Shown piece after piece: positions 44,177-55,218 of a stretch of DNA of 55,690 bases (the stretch's first letter is position 1; every line of letters begins with the position of its first letter). This stretch comes from Yinghuangia seranimata (GTDB taxonomy: Bacteria; Actinomycetota; Actinomycetes; Streptomycetales; Streptomycetaceae): the NCBI RefSeq assembly GCF_029953285.1, contig NZ_JASAOI010000058.1, positions 63,547 to 119,236 on the forward strand, read 5' to 3'. Position numbers and translations under genes: made by a program. Under the pieces are notes generated by a model. That model was not told the origin of the DNA. It ran no database searches and saw only the letters and a list, made by a program, of their open reading frames with translations.

Positions 44177-44266
44177 GTGAACCCGCGTACCCGCACCCGC
44201 ATCGTCTCCGCCACACTCATCCTCCTGCTGATCGCCGTCGCGATCGGCGCCGCGATCCAGCGCTGA
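44177..44266 (+). CDS. Very small membrane peptide, 29 aa
   Basis: GTG 44177 begins a 29-codon frame. The peptide has a basic start (NPRTRTR) then a single hydrophobic segment 'IVSATLILLLIAVAIGAAI' ending Gln-Arg. It lies in the gap between the MDMPI gene and the sigma factor gene. Composition is that of a real one-span peptide, but no strong Shine-Dalgarno sequence is visible, so I hold this loosely. Confidence 0.45.
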   Translation: MNPRTRTRIVSATLILLLIAVAIGAAIQR

Positions 44267-44372
44267 CCCCCCTGACCGCGTTCCGCCATCCGTTTCGTAC
44301 GCCCGATGCAACCGTTCAGGCCCGCTCGTCAGTAGATGGAGTGGGACACAGCGGATCGGGAGGTACACACGC

Positions 44373-45071
44373 GTGGTCGCGGGTACGACGGCGCTCGCAA
44401 CGGGACCGGCCTCAACGGCCACCCGTGGGGCTGTGGGATCATCGGCTCTTTGGCCGACCGAGCAGCCGACCCACGACGTCCCCGACACGCACGACGCCGC
44501 GGCCCCCAGCGCCGACCCCGTCCTGTCGCCGTCCGAGGGTCTGCCCGACCCCGAGGGGCGACTGATGACCGAGGAGGAGTTCGACGCGTTCTACCATGCG
44601 TCGTTCTCCCGACTGGTCCACCAGCTCTACGCCCTGACCGGCGACTACTCCGAGGCCCAGGACGTCGTCCAGGAGGCCTTCGTCCGCGCGTGGGACCGCC
44701 GCTCCCAGTTCTTCGCCGCCGACGCCCCCGAGGCGTGGATCCGCACCGTCGCGTGGCGGCTCGCCGTCAGCCGCTGGCGGCGCGCCCGGCGCGGCTGGGA
44801 CCTGCTGCGCCGCAACCACGTCGAACAGCCGGTCGAGGGCCCCGACCCGGACCACGCCGCGCTGGTCATCGCGCTGCGCAAGCTGCCCGAGGCGCAGCGG
44901 CAGGCGATCGTCCTGCACCACCTGTGCGACATGACCGTCGACCAGATCGCCGCCGAGGCGGACGTGCCGAGCGGCACGGTCAAGGCGCGCCTGTCGCGCG
45001 GCCGCGCCGCGCTGGCGAAGCTGCTCGGCGAGCGCGAGGGAGAAGCGGAGGGACGCCGTGCCCGCTTCTGA
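44373..45071 (+). CDS. SigE-family (ECF) RNA polymerase sigma factor
   Basis: A 232-aa sigma-70 protein of the SigE/ECF class. Region 2 is 'FYHASFSRLVHQLYALTGDY' with 'EAQDVVQEAFVRAW'; region 4 is 'LPEAQRQAIVLHH' with the helix-turn-helix 'TVDQIAAEADVPSGTVKARL'. The first ~65 residues are a disordered extension. GTG 44373 is supported by GGGAGG nine bases upstream; an internal ATG at 44565 is an alternative. A possible ECF promoter GCAACC...CGTC lies at 44308-44330, with a spacer slightly short. The next gene overlaps by 14 bp, so they are coupled. Confidence 0.9.
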   Translation: MVAGTTALATGPASTATRGAVGSSALWPTEQPTHDVPDTHDAAAPSADPVLSPSEGLPDPEGRLMTEEEFDAFYHASFSRLVHQLYALTGDYSEAQDVVQEAFVRAWDRRSQFFAADAPEAWIRTVAWRLAVSRWRRARRGWDLLRRNHVEQPVEGPDPDHAALVIALRKLPEAQRQAIVLHHLCDMTVDQIAAEADVPSGTVKARLSRGRAALAKLLGEREGEAEGRRARF

Positions 45072-46080
45072 CGACTTCGGCCGCGAGTTCCGCCGCGCGT
45101 TCGGCGACGACTACGCCGACCTCGGCCACGACGCCGGCTCCCGGCAGGACCCCGAGCTGGCCCGCGCGCTGCGCGACCTCGACCTGCCCGGGCCCGCGGT
45201 GCCGCGCTGGTCGGCGCGTGAGGTACGGGCCAGAGGCACCCGGCGCCGGACCCGCCGACACCTGATGTGGAGCGGTGCCGGGCTCGTCGCCGCGGCGCTG
45301 GTGGGCGCCGTGGTGGTCGGCCCGCTGACCCCCGACCGGGGCCCTTCGCAGGCGGCCGTGCCCGACTCGGCACAGGCCGCCGCACCGTGGACCGGTCCCG
45401 CCACGCCGTCCGGTGACCCGGCGGACGCCACCTCGGCACCGCTGCCGGGCGGCGCCCCCGCCGAGGACCAGCCGACCGCGCAGATCGACCTGCAGCGGAA
45501 GGTCGCGAACCTCTACGACGACACCGGGCACCTCTCCGGCGAGCCGCTGCGCATCTACGAGAACACGATGGCCGGCAAGGTCGTGCAGCAGGCCACGCAC
45601 CTCCAGGTGACGAACCGGTCCGAGGCGCAGCTGTTCACGTCCGAGGCCAACGGCATGGGCGACGCGTACAACATCCGGGTGCCGTGGGTCGTCGAGCTGA
45701 AGACCGACGGCGGCGCGGTCCTGTACTTCGCGGCGCCGACCGAGTGCCAGAACCAGGACACCTGCGACGACCCGCTGCCGCAGCACGCGCTGATCGGCAC
45801 CTACTCGGAGGACGGCGCGCGCGCCTTCTACGAGGAGGTCGAGATCGGCGACACCGTCGAGCTCATCGGCGGCGGCGTCGACGACACGGGCGGCGTGACG
45901 CCGCCGGAGGCGAAGCCGAGCACCCCGCCGCCGGACCCGAAGTACGACGGCGGGAGCGGCGCGCCGACGGAGGCGCCGTCGCCGGCCGGTACGCCGATCG
46001 ATCCGGGCGGGCCGGACGTGGCCCGCGACGGGGCCGCAGCGGCGGCGCGCACCACCGAGGCCTCCACCCGTCCGGGTTGA
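45058..46080 (+). CDS. Single-span membrane protein co-encoded with the sigma factor
   Basis: A 340-aa protein starting at GTG 45058 inside the sigma gene. About 70 cytoplasmic residues, including a basic stretch, precede one membrane span ('MWSGAGLVAAALVGAVVVGP'). The external part has ~150 ordered residues with a Cys pair ('CQNQDTC') and a long Pro/Gly/Asp-rich tail. The coupled overlap suggests an anti-sigma role or envelope sensor, but I see no zinc-binding anti-sigma motif (HxxxCxxC). Function inferred from position only. Confidence 0.82.
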   Translation: MPASDDFGREFRRAFGDDYADLGHDAGSRQDPELARALRDLDLPGPAVPRWSAREVRARGTRRRTRRHLMWSGAGLVAAALVGAVVVGPLTPDRGPSQAAVPDSAQAAAPWTGPATPSGDPADATSAPLPGGAPAEDQPTAQIDLQRKVANLYDDTGHLSGEPLRIYENTMAGKVVQQATHLQVTNRSEAQLFTSEANGMGDAYNIRVPWVVELKTDGGAVLYFAAPTECQNQDTCDDPLPQHALIGTYSEDGARAFYEEVEIGDTVELIGGGVDDTGGVTPPEAKPSTPPPDPKYDGGSGAPTEAPSPAGTPIDPGGPDVARDGAAAAARTTEASTRPG

Positions 46081-46157
46081 TCCGTGTGGCGGGCGAATCG
46101 GCCGACCGGACCCGGCGGTCCAGCGGCGACCGGCGCGGTCCTGGCACTGTGTCGGGT

Positions 46158-47306
46158 ATGAGCTTTCCGTTGCGCGCCCCGTCCCGGGCGGCGTCCCAGG
46201 CGGCCCGCGCGGCGTCGCGGAGCCTGGCCGGCGCGGCCGCGGCACTGCTCGTCCTGCTCGTGCTGCCGGTCTCCCTGGTCGTGGGCGGGGCCGCGCCGGC
46301 GGGCGCGGCCGGCGAACAGAGCCAGCTGCTCGCGTTCAAGGACGACCGCATCACCGAGTCGAGCGGACTGATCGCGAGCGTGCGGCACCCGGGCGTGTTC
46401 TGGACCCACAACGACAGCGGCGACCTGCCGCGGCTGTTCGCGGTCGGCGCGGACGGCGCGACCAAGGCGGTCATCACGCTCGAGGGTGTCGAACCCCGCG
46501 ACTGGGAGGCCGTCTCCGTCGGCAAGGACGAGGCCGGCAACCCCGCGCTGTTCATCGGCGACATCGGCGACAACTTCAAGGGCAAGTGGCCCGAGGTGTG
46601 GATCTACCGCATCCCGGAGCCTGCCGAGCTGAAGGACGCGACCGTCAAGCCGGTCAAGTACCGCGTGCAGTACGCCGACGGGCCGCGCGACGCCGAGGCG
46701 CTGCTCGTCGACCCGCGCAGCAACAAGGTCTACATCGCCAGCAAGGAGAACAAGGGCGGGCTGTACGAGCAGCCCGCCGCGCTGTCGCCCACCGGCGTCA
46801 ACGTCTTCACGCGCGTCGCGGACGCGCCGCCCACGGTCACCGACGGCGCCTTCGCGCCCGACGGCACCCGGTTCATCCTGCGCGGCTACGGCGGCGCGAC
46901 CATGTACACCGCGCCCGGCAAACCGGTCGAGAACGGCGCCGACCACAGCGGCGACGTGCCCGGCGCGTTCCAGATGGCCTTCCCGCAGGGCGAGTCCGTG
47001 TGCTTCACCGCGGACGGCCAGGCGGTGCTGTTCGGCAGCGAAGGCGTGCACAGCACGGTCCGCAGGGTCGCGCTCGACGGGCTGTTCCTGCCGGCGATGG
47101 CGGCGGCCCCCGGGCAGCCGTCGGGGCAACCGTCAGGCTCGGGTGCGCCCGCCGACCCGGCGCAGGCCGGCGGCGGCGACCAGGAGGGCCAGGCGGGACG
47201 CCCGGCGACCAAGGCCTACGGGCCCGGGTTCCTCGCCGTGGTCGTGCTGGTCGTGACCGTGTACGCGTTCATCAAGTTCCGCGGGCCGAAGTCGGGTTCG
47301 GACTGA
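46158..47306 (+). CDS. Exported propeller-like protein anchored by C-terminal membrane segment
   Basis: A 382-aa protein with an N-terminal signal ('SLAGAAAALLVLLVLPVSLV' then Ala-x-Ala sites) and a C-terminal span 'GFLAVVVLVVTVYAFIKF' with basic/acidic tail. The middle resembles a beta-propeller ('FWTHNDSGDLPRLFAVGADG', 'RDAEALLVDPRSNKVYIASK', 'DGAFAPDGTRFILRGYGG'). A disordered Gly/Pro/Ala/Gln linker precedes the span. Proteins of this type are labelled WD40-like in Streptomyces. Its last 35 bp overlap the convergent MFS gene. Confidence 0.8.
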   Translation: MSFPLRAPSRAASQAARAASRSLAGAAAALLVLLVLPVSLVVGGAAPAGAAGEQSQLLAFKDDRITESSGLIASVRHPGVFWTHNDSGDLPRLFAVGADGATKAVITLEGVEPRDWEAVSVGKDEAGNPALFIGDIGDNFKGKWPEVWIYRIPEPAELKDATVKPVKYRVQYADGPRDAEALLVDPRSNKVYIASKENKGGLYEQPAALSPTGVNVFTRVADAPPTVTDGAFAPDGTRFILRGYGGATMYTAPGKPVENGADHSGDVPGAFQMAFPQGESVCFTADGQAVLFGSEGVHSTVRRVALDGLFLPAMAAAPGQPSGQPSGSGAPADPAQAGGGDQEGQAGRPATKAYGPGFLAVVVLVVTVYAFIKFRGPKSGSD

Positions 47307-48570
47307 CCCGGCCGCTCAGCAGCAGCGCCGGGACCGCGACCGCGATGAAGACCGTGACCATCAGGAACGCGGTACGCATGTCCAGCTCGTCGGCCAGCAG
47401 GCCGAGCAGGAACGGAGCGCCGCCCGCCGCCAACGCCGTGGCCAGTGCCGACCGCGACGCCGCCAGGTCGCTGCGGCCCTGCGCGCACTCCATCGATCGC
47501 GCCATCGCCAGCGGGAACTGCACCGACATGCCGAGCCCCGCGACGAACAGGCCGCCGAACGACAGCCACGCGACCGTGCTCAGCCACAGCGCCGCGAAAC
47601 CGGCCAGGTTCACCGCGAGCGCCACCGCGTACAGGCTCGTCAGCGGGTAGCGCAGCGCGAGCCGGCCGCCCACGATGCGGCCCACGCACAGGCCCGCGAC
47701 GACGGCGGTCATCGCGGTCGCGGCGACCCCCTCCGACAGGCCGGTGCGGTCCTGGAGCAGGTCCGACGACCACAGCGACAACGAGAACTCGACCGCGACG
47801 AGGCAGACGATCATCAGCCACGCCCACCAGTAACGGCCGGGAAGCCGGCCGGCGGGGGCGGCGTCGGGCACGGCGGGCCGGTCGAGCGCGGCCCGCTCCA
47901 GCGCGGCGCGCTCCAACGCCGCGATGTCGTCGCGGTGGTGGCCGGGTATGCGGACCGTGCGGAACAGCACGTACAGCAGTGCGATCAGCACGGGCGCGGC
48001 CAGTATGCCGTACCGCCAGCCGAGCCCCGACGCCTGCGCGCCGCCGATCGCCAGCGGCGCGATCATGCCGACCGCCGCGCCGATGCCGTGCGCCTCGCTG
48101 AGCGCGCCGGGCCCGGCCGCAGGACCGTGGTGGTCCACCACTGCCGCGGCCACGATGTTCACGACGGCGAACCCGCCGAAGCCGCACAGCAGCGCGCCGA
48201 GCAGCGTGACGGCGAGCCACGGGCCCACGGCGTACAGCGATATGCCGGCGGCCAGGAACCCGAACGCGCCCCACAGCGCGGGGCCGCGGCCGAACCGGCG
48301 CACCGGGCGACTGCCCAGCAGGCCGACCGGCACGCCGCCGACCGCGTACGCGGTGCCGTGCAGCGCGGCGACCGCCTTGCTCACGTGCAGGTCGTCGCCG
48401 AGCAGCGGCACCGAAGGGCCGAAGCAGTAGAGGAAGTACGCGAAGACCGCCGACTGGAGGTACAGCAGCCACGTCGCCCGGTCGCGGACCAGGCGCGTGG
48501 TCTCCGCCGGTGCGGCGGTCGCGGATCTCGTCGCGGGAGTCGGAGGTACGGCCGTCTCGGCAGGATTCAC
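47272..48570 (-). CDS. MFS transporter (CynX/NimT-like)
   Basis: A 432-aa major facilitator protein from GTG 48570. Features are 'WLLYLQSAVFAYFLYCFGPS' as TM1, the loop 'GSRPVRRFGRGPALW' as the A-motif, and twelve hydrophobic segments in two halves separated by 'ALERAALERAALDRPA'. That central loop contains three near-identical ALERAAL units. Substrate unknown. The 3' end overlaps the convergent gene by 35 bp. Confidence 0.87.
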   Translation of the reverse strand: MNPAETAVPPTPATRSATAAPAETTRLVRDRATWLLYLQSAVFAYFLYCFGPSVPLLGDDLHVSKAVAALHGTAYAVGGVPVGLLGSRPVRRFGRGPALWGAFGFLAAGISLYAVGPWLAVTLLGALLCGFGGFAVVNIVAAAVVDHHGPAAGPGALSEAHGIGAAVGMIAPLAIGGAQASGLGWRYGILAAPVLIALLYVLFRTVRIPGHHRDDIAALERAALERAALDRPAVPDAAPAGRLPGRYWWAWLMIVCLVAVEFSLSLWSSDLLQDRTGLSEGVAATAMTAVVAGLCVGRIVGGRLALRYPLTSLYAVALAVNLAGFAALWLSTVAWLSFGGLFVAGLGMSVQFPLAMARSMECAQGRSDLAASRSALATALAAGGAPFLLGLLADELDMRTAFLMVTVFIAVAVPALLLSGRVSPNPTSARGT

Positions 48571-48670
48571 CCGATGAGCGTACTTCCGGTACGCGACGCG
48601 GCCTTCCCCCGCCGGTGTCCGGCAGAGGAAGGCCGCGTGCTGTTTCGGTGGTTTTCGGCCGCCGGGCGGA

Positions 48671-50359
<1,689 letters not shown>

Positions 50360-53299
50360 GTGGGTGATCTTGGGTCTTCCGTGTCGCGTGACACGCATGA
50401 ACAACGTGACGAGCTCGCGCGGGCGTTGCGGGCGCGGGTGCGCGGCGGGGTGCGGTTCGACGCGCAGGCGCGCGGGATGTACTCGATGGACGCGTCGAAC
50501 TACCGGCACGTGCCGCCGGGGGTCGTGACTCCTCGTGACGTCGACGACCTCGTCGCGGCGGTCGCCGTGTGCCATGAATTCGGCGCGGCCATGACGCCGC
50601 GTGGTGGAGGCACGAGCATCGGCGGGCAGGCCACCGGCACCGGGGTCGTGCTCGACCTCGCCCGGCATCTGACCCGGATCGAGTCGGTCGATCCGGACGC
50701 GCGGGTCGCCGTCGTCGAGCCCGGGGTGGTGCTGGACGACCTGAGGGCGGCGGCCGCGCCGTACGGGCTGACGTTCGGGCCCGATCCGTCCACACACAGC
50801 CGCTGCACGATCGGCGGCATGATCGGCAACGACGCCTGCGGGTCGCACTCTGTCGCGTGGGGCCGCACGTCGGCGAACGTCGCGTGGCTCGACGTCCTGA
50901 CGCCGGACGGCGTACGTCTGCGGGTGGGCTCCGGCGCCGAGGCGTTCGCGGGCGCGGGCCCGCACGGGGTGCGGGCCGAGATCGGGTCGGAGATCGGCAC
51001 GGACCGGATCCGCCAGGACCTGCACGCGCTGGCCGACGACCACCTGGCGCTGATCCGCCGCGGCTATCCGGACCTGCCGCGCCGGGTGTCCGGCTACGCC
51101 CTGGACCGGCTGCTCCCCGAGCACGGCCGCGACCTGGCCCGGGCCCTCGTCGGCTCGGAGGGCACGTGTGCCGTGGTGCTGCGCGCAGGCGTGCGCCTGG
51201 TCGCGACGCCGCGGGCCCGTGTACTGGCGGTGCTGGGTTTCGCGGACGACGTCGCGTCGGCCGAAGCGGCGCCCGCCGTACTGCCGTTCGGGCCGCTCAC
51301 GGTGGAGAGCCTGAGTGCCGAGCTGGCTTCGCTGGCGTCGTCGGCGCGTGGGGTGCGGTTGCCGGACGGCGGGGCGTGGCTGTTCGTCGAGGTGGGCGGC
51401 GACAGCGCGGACGAGGCCGCCGAGCGGGCGCATGCCATGGCGTCGGGGCTCGGTCTGGCACGTAGCGCCTACCTGGTGGTGCGGGAGCCGGCGGAGCAGC
51501 GGGCGTTGTGGCGGATCCGCGAGGAGGCGTCCGGCACGGCGACGCGGCTCTCGGACGGGTCGGAGGCGTGGCCCGGCTGGGAGGACACCGCCGTTCGGCC
51601 CGAGCTGCTGGGCGGCTATCTGCGCGAACTGAAGGCGCTGATGGGCCGGTTCGGGCTGCGCGGGCTGCCGTACGGGCACTTCGGCGAGGGCTGTGTGCAC
51701 ATCCGGTTCGACTTCGACCTGATGGGCGCGGAAGGCACCGCGCGTTTCCGGGAGTTCTCGGGTGAGCTGGCGGATCTGGTGGTCGCGCACGGGGGTTCGC
51801 TGTCGGGCGAGCACGGCGACGGTCAGGCCCGGGCGGAGTTCCTGCCGCGCATGTACGGGAGCGAACTCGTCGACCTGTTCGGCCGGTTCAAGCAGGTGTG
51901 GGACCCGCGTGGCCTGCTCAACCCCGGCATGCTGGTGCGGCCGCGCCCGGTGGACGCCGACCTGCGGTTCACGGGGCTGCCTCGTACGCCGGTGCCGGTC
52001 GCTTTCGGATACCCGCACGACGGCGGCGACTTCGCGGCGGCCGTGCGGCGTTGCGTCGGCGTCGGCAAGTGCCGGGAGAGCAGCGCGACCTCGGGCGGCG
52101 GAGTCATGTGCCCGTCGTTCCGGGCGACCGGCGAGGAGAAGGACTCGACGCGCGGCCGCGCGCGCCTGCTGCACGAAATGCTCATCGGCGACGTGGTGCG
52201 GGACGGGTGGGGGTCGGAGGAGGTCCGCGACGCGCTCGACCTGTGCCTGGGCTGCAAGGGGTGCCGCAGCGACTGCCCGGTGGGGGTCGATGTCGCCACG
52301 TACAAGGCGGAGTTCCTGCACCAGCACTACAAGGACCGCTCCCGGCCGCGGGGGCACTACGTGCTGGGCGGGCTGCCGTGGTGGGCACGGGCGATTGACG
52401 CCGTGCCGGGTGCGGCGGGCGTGCTGGGCACCGCCTCGCGGTGGGAGCGGGCGACCCGGGTCGGGCTGCGGGCGGCGGGGCTCGACGCCTCGCGGGAGCT
52501 GCCGCGCTTCGCCCCGCAGTCCTTCACCCGTTCGTGGCGGGCCCGTCGTCCGGTCGCCGAACGCCTCGCCGACGTGCGCCGGGGCGGAGACGGGAAGACC
52601 GTCGTGCTGCTGCCCGACACGTTCACGAACCACTTCACGCCGTCCGCCGCGTGGGCCGCGGTACGGGTGCTCGAAGACGCCGGTCTGCGCGTGCTCGTCC
52701 CGCCGAAACCGGTGTGCTGCGGCCTGACCTGGGTTTCCACCGGCCAGCTCGACACCGCGCGCCGGGTCATGCGCGGCACGATGGACGTCCTCCGGCCGGC
52801 CCTGGACGCGGGCCTGCCGGTCGTCGGCCTGGAACCCTCGTGCACGGCGGCCCTGCGCACGGACGTTCCGGAACTGCTCGGCGCCGAGGCGGCCGGACTC
52901 GCGGACGCCGTCAGCACGTTCGCCGAAACCCTCGAAGACCTCGCCCCCGACTGGTCCCCGCCCCGCATCGACCGCGAGGTCACCGGCCAGACCCACTGCC
53001 ACCAGCACGCCGTCCTGGGCGACGACGCCGACCGCCGCCTCCGCGCGAAGGCCGGCCTGACCGGCCCCCTGGCGGGCGGCTGCTGCGGCCTGGCCGGCAA
53101 CTTCGGCTACGAACCGGGCCACGGCGAGATCTCCCGGACCATCGCCGACGAACGCCTCCTCCCGGCGCTGGCCGCCGCCCCGGACGCCGAGGTCCTGGCG
53201 GACGGCTTCAGCTGCCGCACGCAGATCGACCAGCTCGCGGGCCGCCGGGCCCGGCACCTGGCCGAGCTCCTGGCGGAGGGGCTGGGCGGGGACGGCTAG
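50360..53299 (+). CDS. FAD-binding and (4Fe-4S)-binding oxidoreductase (D-lactate/glycolate dehydrogenase-like)
   Basis: A 979-aa fusion. The N-terminal half is a PCMH-type FAD domain ('AAMTPRGGGTSIGGQATGTG') and FAD-oxidase C-terminal domain ending 'QVWDPRGLLNPGMLV'. The second half is a ferredoxin-like domain ('CVGVGKCRESS' and 'CLGCKGCRSDCPVG'), then two CCG domains ('CCGLTW', 'GGCCGLAGNFGYE'). Such fusions oxidise 2-hydroxy acids, commonly D-lactate or D-2-hydroxyglutarate, and pass electrons to quinone. The exact substrate is undetermined. GTG 50360 is chosen; GTG 50381 is the alternative. No partner genes are adjacent. Confidence 0.9.
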   Translation: MGDLGSSVSRDTHEQRDELARALRARVRGGVRFDAQARGMYSMDASNYRHVPPGVVTPRDVDDLVAAVAVCHEFGAAMTPRGGGTSIGGQATGTGVVLDLARHLTRIESVDPDARVAVVEPGVVLDDLRAAAAPYGLTFGPDPSTHSRCTIGGMIGNDACGSHSVAWGRTSANVAWLDVLTPDGVRLRVGSGAEAFAGAGPHGVRAEIGSEIGTDRIRQDLHALADDHLALIRRGYPDLPRRVSGYALDRLLPEHGRDLARALVGSEGTCAVVLRAGVRLVATPRARVLAVLGFADDVASAEAAPAVLPFGPLTVESLSAELASLASSARGVRLPDGGAWLFVEVGGDSADEAAERAHAMASGLGLARSAYLVVREPAEQRALWRIREEASGTATRLSDGSEAWPGWEDTAVRPELLGGYLRELKALMGRFGLRGLPYGHFGEGCVHIRFDFDLMGAEGTARFREFSGELADLVVAHGGSLSGEHGDGQARAEFLPRMYGSELVDLFGRFKQVWDPRGLLNPGMLVRPRPVDADLRFTGLPRTPVPVAFGYPHDGGDFAAAVRRCVGVGKCRESSATSGGGVMCPSFRATGEEKDSTRGRARLLHEMLIGDVVRDGWGSEEVRDALDLCLGCKGCRSDCPVGVDVATYKAEFLHQHYKDRSRPRGHYVLGGLPWWARAIDAVPGAAGVLGTASRWERATRVGLRAAGLDASRELPRFAPQSFTRSWRARRPVAERLADVRRGGDGKTVVLLPDTFTNHFTPSAAWAAVRVLEDAGLRVLVPPKPVCCGLTWVSTGQLDTARRVMRGTMDVLRPALDAGLPVVGLEPSCTAALRTDVPELLGAEAAGLADAVSTFAETLEDLAPDWSPPRIDREVTGQTHCHQHAVLGDDADRRLRAKAGLTGPLAGGCCGLAGNFGYEPGHGEISRTIADERLLPALAAAPDAEVLADGFSCRTQIDQLAGRRARHLAELLAEGLGGDG

Positions 53300-53311
53300 A
53301 GCGGGGCAGGC

Positions 53312-54268
53312 CTACCCGGCGCCACCCGGGTCGGGGAACGTTCCGCTACCGCCGGGCACTTCGCCGGGAAGGAGACCGAACACCGCGACGCGGTACTCGC
53401 CTTCGGGACAGGACGCCGCCGGCGCGGCGCCGGGGCTCTCGGCCGACATGACCGCGAAACCCTCGGAGGTGGGTTCGAGGCGGGGGACGGATCGACCGCA
53501 GGCCCGTACCGCGAACGCGTACAGCTCCTCGCCGGGTTCCTTCGCCTTGAAGGCCCTGTCGAGGGCGGGCCACTGGCCCGTGGGCGCCGGGGTACCGGTC
53601 AGTCCGGTCATCCAGCGGGAGAAAGCCGCCTGGTCCGGGATCTGGGCCGGGGTGATGTGGCGGCCCGCGGCGACGGTGGCCTTCTCGTAGACGCGGAGGA
53701 CGCCCAGGCCCGGTGAGGCGGGGCGGACGCCGTCGAACATCACCGGGGACTTCGGCAGGCGTTCGCTCGGCACCTCGAAGCGGACGAGCACCCGCGCCTG
53801 GACGACGCATTCCGGCGGGTTCGGCCCGTCGAAGGACAGGTCGAGGCCGAGCGTGGTGCCGTCGGCGCGGAGGGTCGCCGACTTCGCGGTACGGCAACCC
53901 GTGCCCGTGGCAACGGTAATGGTGACATTGCGGGCGAAGTCGACCGCCGGCGAAGGGGGTTTGGGGGTGCGCGTGAGGTCGCCCGCGTACACCTGGGCGA
54001 GCACCGCCGCGTCCTCGCGGGCGCTGCGGGCGACGGTGAACACCGCCTGAACGGGCGGGACTTGTGCCGTCTCAAGACTGATCGTGCGTACGTCGATCCG
54101 GGAGTCGGGCGCGACGGAGACCGGCGGCGGGCCGTCGCCGGCTCCGCTTCCGGAGGAGGCGCCGCAGCCCGTGGCGGCGGCGGCCAGCAGGGCCGCGGCG
54201 AACGCGGCGGCGGCGCGGAGGCGCGGGTGGGTCACGCGGCGGGATCGGCCTGGATCGGGGGCGGACAT
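53312..54268 (-). CDS. Secreted lipoprotein, paralogous to the next gene
   Basis: A 318-aa protein with a basic N-terminus, hydrophobic signal and lipobox ('ALLAAAATGC'). The mature part has 'DFARNVTITVATGTGCRTAK', 'ATLRADGTTLGLDL', 'VRFEVPSERLPKSPVMFD', which are repeated with variation in the following gene. Several Cys pairs suggest disulfides outside the cell. Function unknown. It starts 65 bp downstream of its paralogue's stop on the same strand. Confidence 0.8.
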   Translation of the reverse strand: MSAPDPGRSRRVTHPRLRAAAAFAAALLAAAATGCGASSGSGAGDGPPPVSVAPDSRIDVRTISLETAQVPPVQAVFTVARSAREDAAVLAQVYAGDLTRTPKPPSPAVDFARNVTITVATGTGCRTAKSATLRADGTTLGLDLSFDGPNPPECVVQARVLVRFEVPSERLPKSPVMFDGVRPASPGLGVLRVYEKATVAAGRHITPAQIPDQAAFSRWMTGLTGTPAPTGQWPALDRAFKAKEPGEELYAFAVRACGRSVPRLEPTSEGFAVMSAESPGAAPAASCPEGEYRVAVFGLLPGEVPGGSGTFPDPGGAG

Positions 54269-54333
54269 GGCGCTGTGACGCGGCCCGGCGCGATCCGGTT
54301 CCGGCAGGCGGCGGTGCGGAGGGCGCGACGTGC

Positions 54334-55092
54334 TCAGTCGTGCCCGACGAGCCCGCCCATGATGTTCCCGGTGCCCTCGCTGCCGTCCACCGTCGGGCCC
54401 GGCGTCTCGTCGACGCGGGCGGCGTGCTTGTTGTCGAACATCGTCGGCAGTCCCGGCAGACGGCTGCGCGGCACCTCGAAGCGGACGAACAGCGGTTTGC
54501 TGATGGCGCAGTTGATCAGGTTGCCGGGGCGTTCGCCGGGTATTCGCGCGAGCTGGATGTCGAGCGTGAGCTGGTCGTTGTCGGCGCGCAGGTGGACCTC
54601 GGAGGCCTGCCGGCAGCCGGTGTCCACGGACACCGCGATGATGACGTTCTTGGCGAAGTCGGTGGCGGGGCCGTTGTTCTGCGGGGCCTGGCTCTGGTGC
54701 CCGGCGTAGGCGCGGGATATCAGGAGCTGGTCCTCGTGCGGGGTGCCGATGACATAGAACGTCTCGTTCCCGGCGTTGGCGTGCTCCGTCGCCAGCGACA
54801 GCACCCGCTGGTCGATCCGCGGCCCGTTGGGGTGCTCGCTCATGTCGGACGACCAGCGCCCCACGACGCCGAGGCCCGCGATCAGCAGCGCGACGCTGAC
54901 CACGGCCGCGAAACGCTCGGTCACGCTGTGTCGCCGGTACCCGCCGGGCACGCCGGACGGCCCGGCGGGGCGGGCGTCCTCGGCCCGGTCGGCCGGGGGC
55001 GGCGCGTCGGCCGACACGGTGTCGGCGGAGGCCGGGCCGGCGGGGCCGCCCGCGGCGGCGGGGTCGGGGCTGTCGATCGGTCCGATGGTCAT
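54334..55092 (-). CDS. Single-span membrane protein with extracytoplasmic domain
   Basis: A 252-aa protein. A disordered Pro/Ala/Asp-rich cytoplasmic tail of ~60 residues precedes one span ('FAAVVSVALLIAGLGVVG'), then an external domain: 'DFAKNVIIAVSVDTGCRQAS', 'VHLRADNDQLTLDI', 'LFVRFEVPRSRLPGLPTMFD'. These segments align with the downstream lipoprotein, including the Cys of 'TGCR'. So the two genes encode the same domain with different anchoring. ATG 55092 lies near AGGAG. Confidence 0.8.
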   Translation of the reverse strand: MTIGPIDSPDPAAAGGPAGPASADTVSADAPPPADRAEDARPAGPSGVPGGYRRHSVTERFAAVVSVALLIAGLGVVGRWSSDMSEHPNGPRIDQRVLSLATEHANAGNETFYVIGTPHEDQLLISRAYAGHQSQAPQNNGPATDFAKNVIIAVSVDTGCRQASEVHLRADNDQLTLDIQLARIPGERPGNLINCAISKPLFVRFEVPRSRLPGLPTMFDNKHAARVDETPGPTVDGSEGTGNIMGGLVGHD

Positions 55093-55218
55093 AGGAGAGC
55101 GACGATAAGGGATCCGGGCCCCTGACGGGCGTCAGGGGCCCCGAGGCCCGTGACCGGATCCAGCGGCGACCCCCTCGGCCCGCCGCGGCCCCGGGTCCGG
55201 CCGTCCCCGGTCCGGGCC

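Noticed and set aside
43296..44180. An ORF beginning GTG 43296 with a plausible first 23 residues
   Set aside because: After the first residues it is Arg/Pro-rich shadow of the MDMPI gene in another frame.
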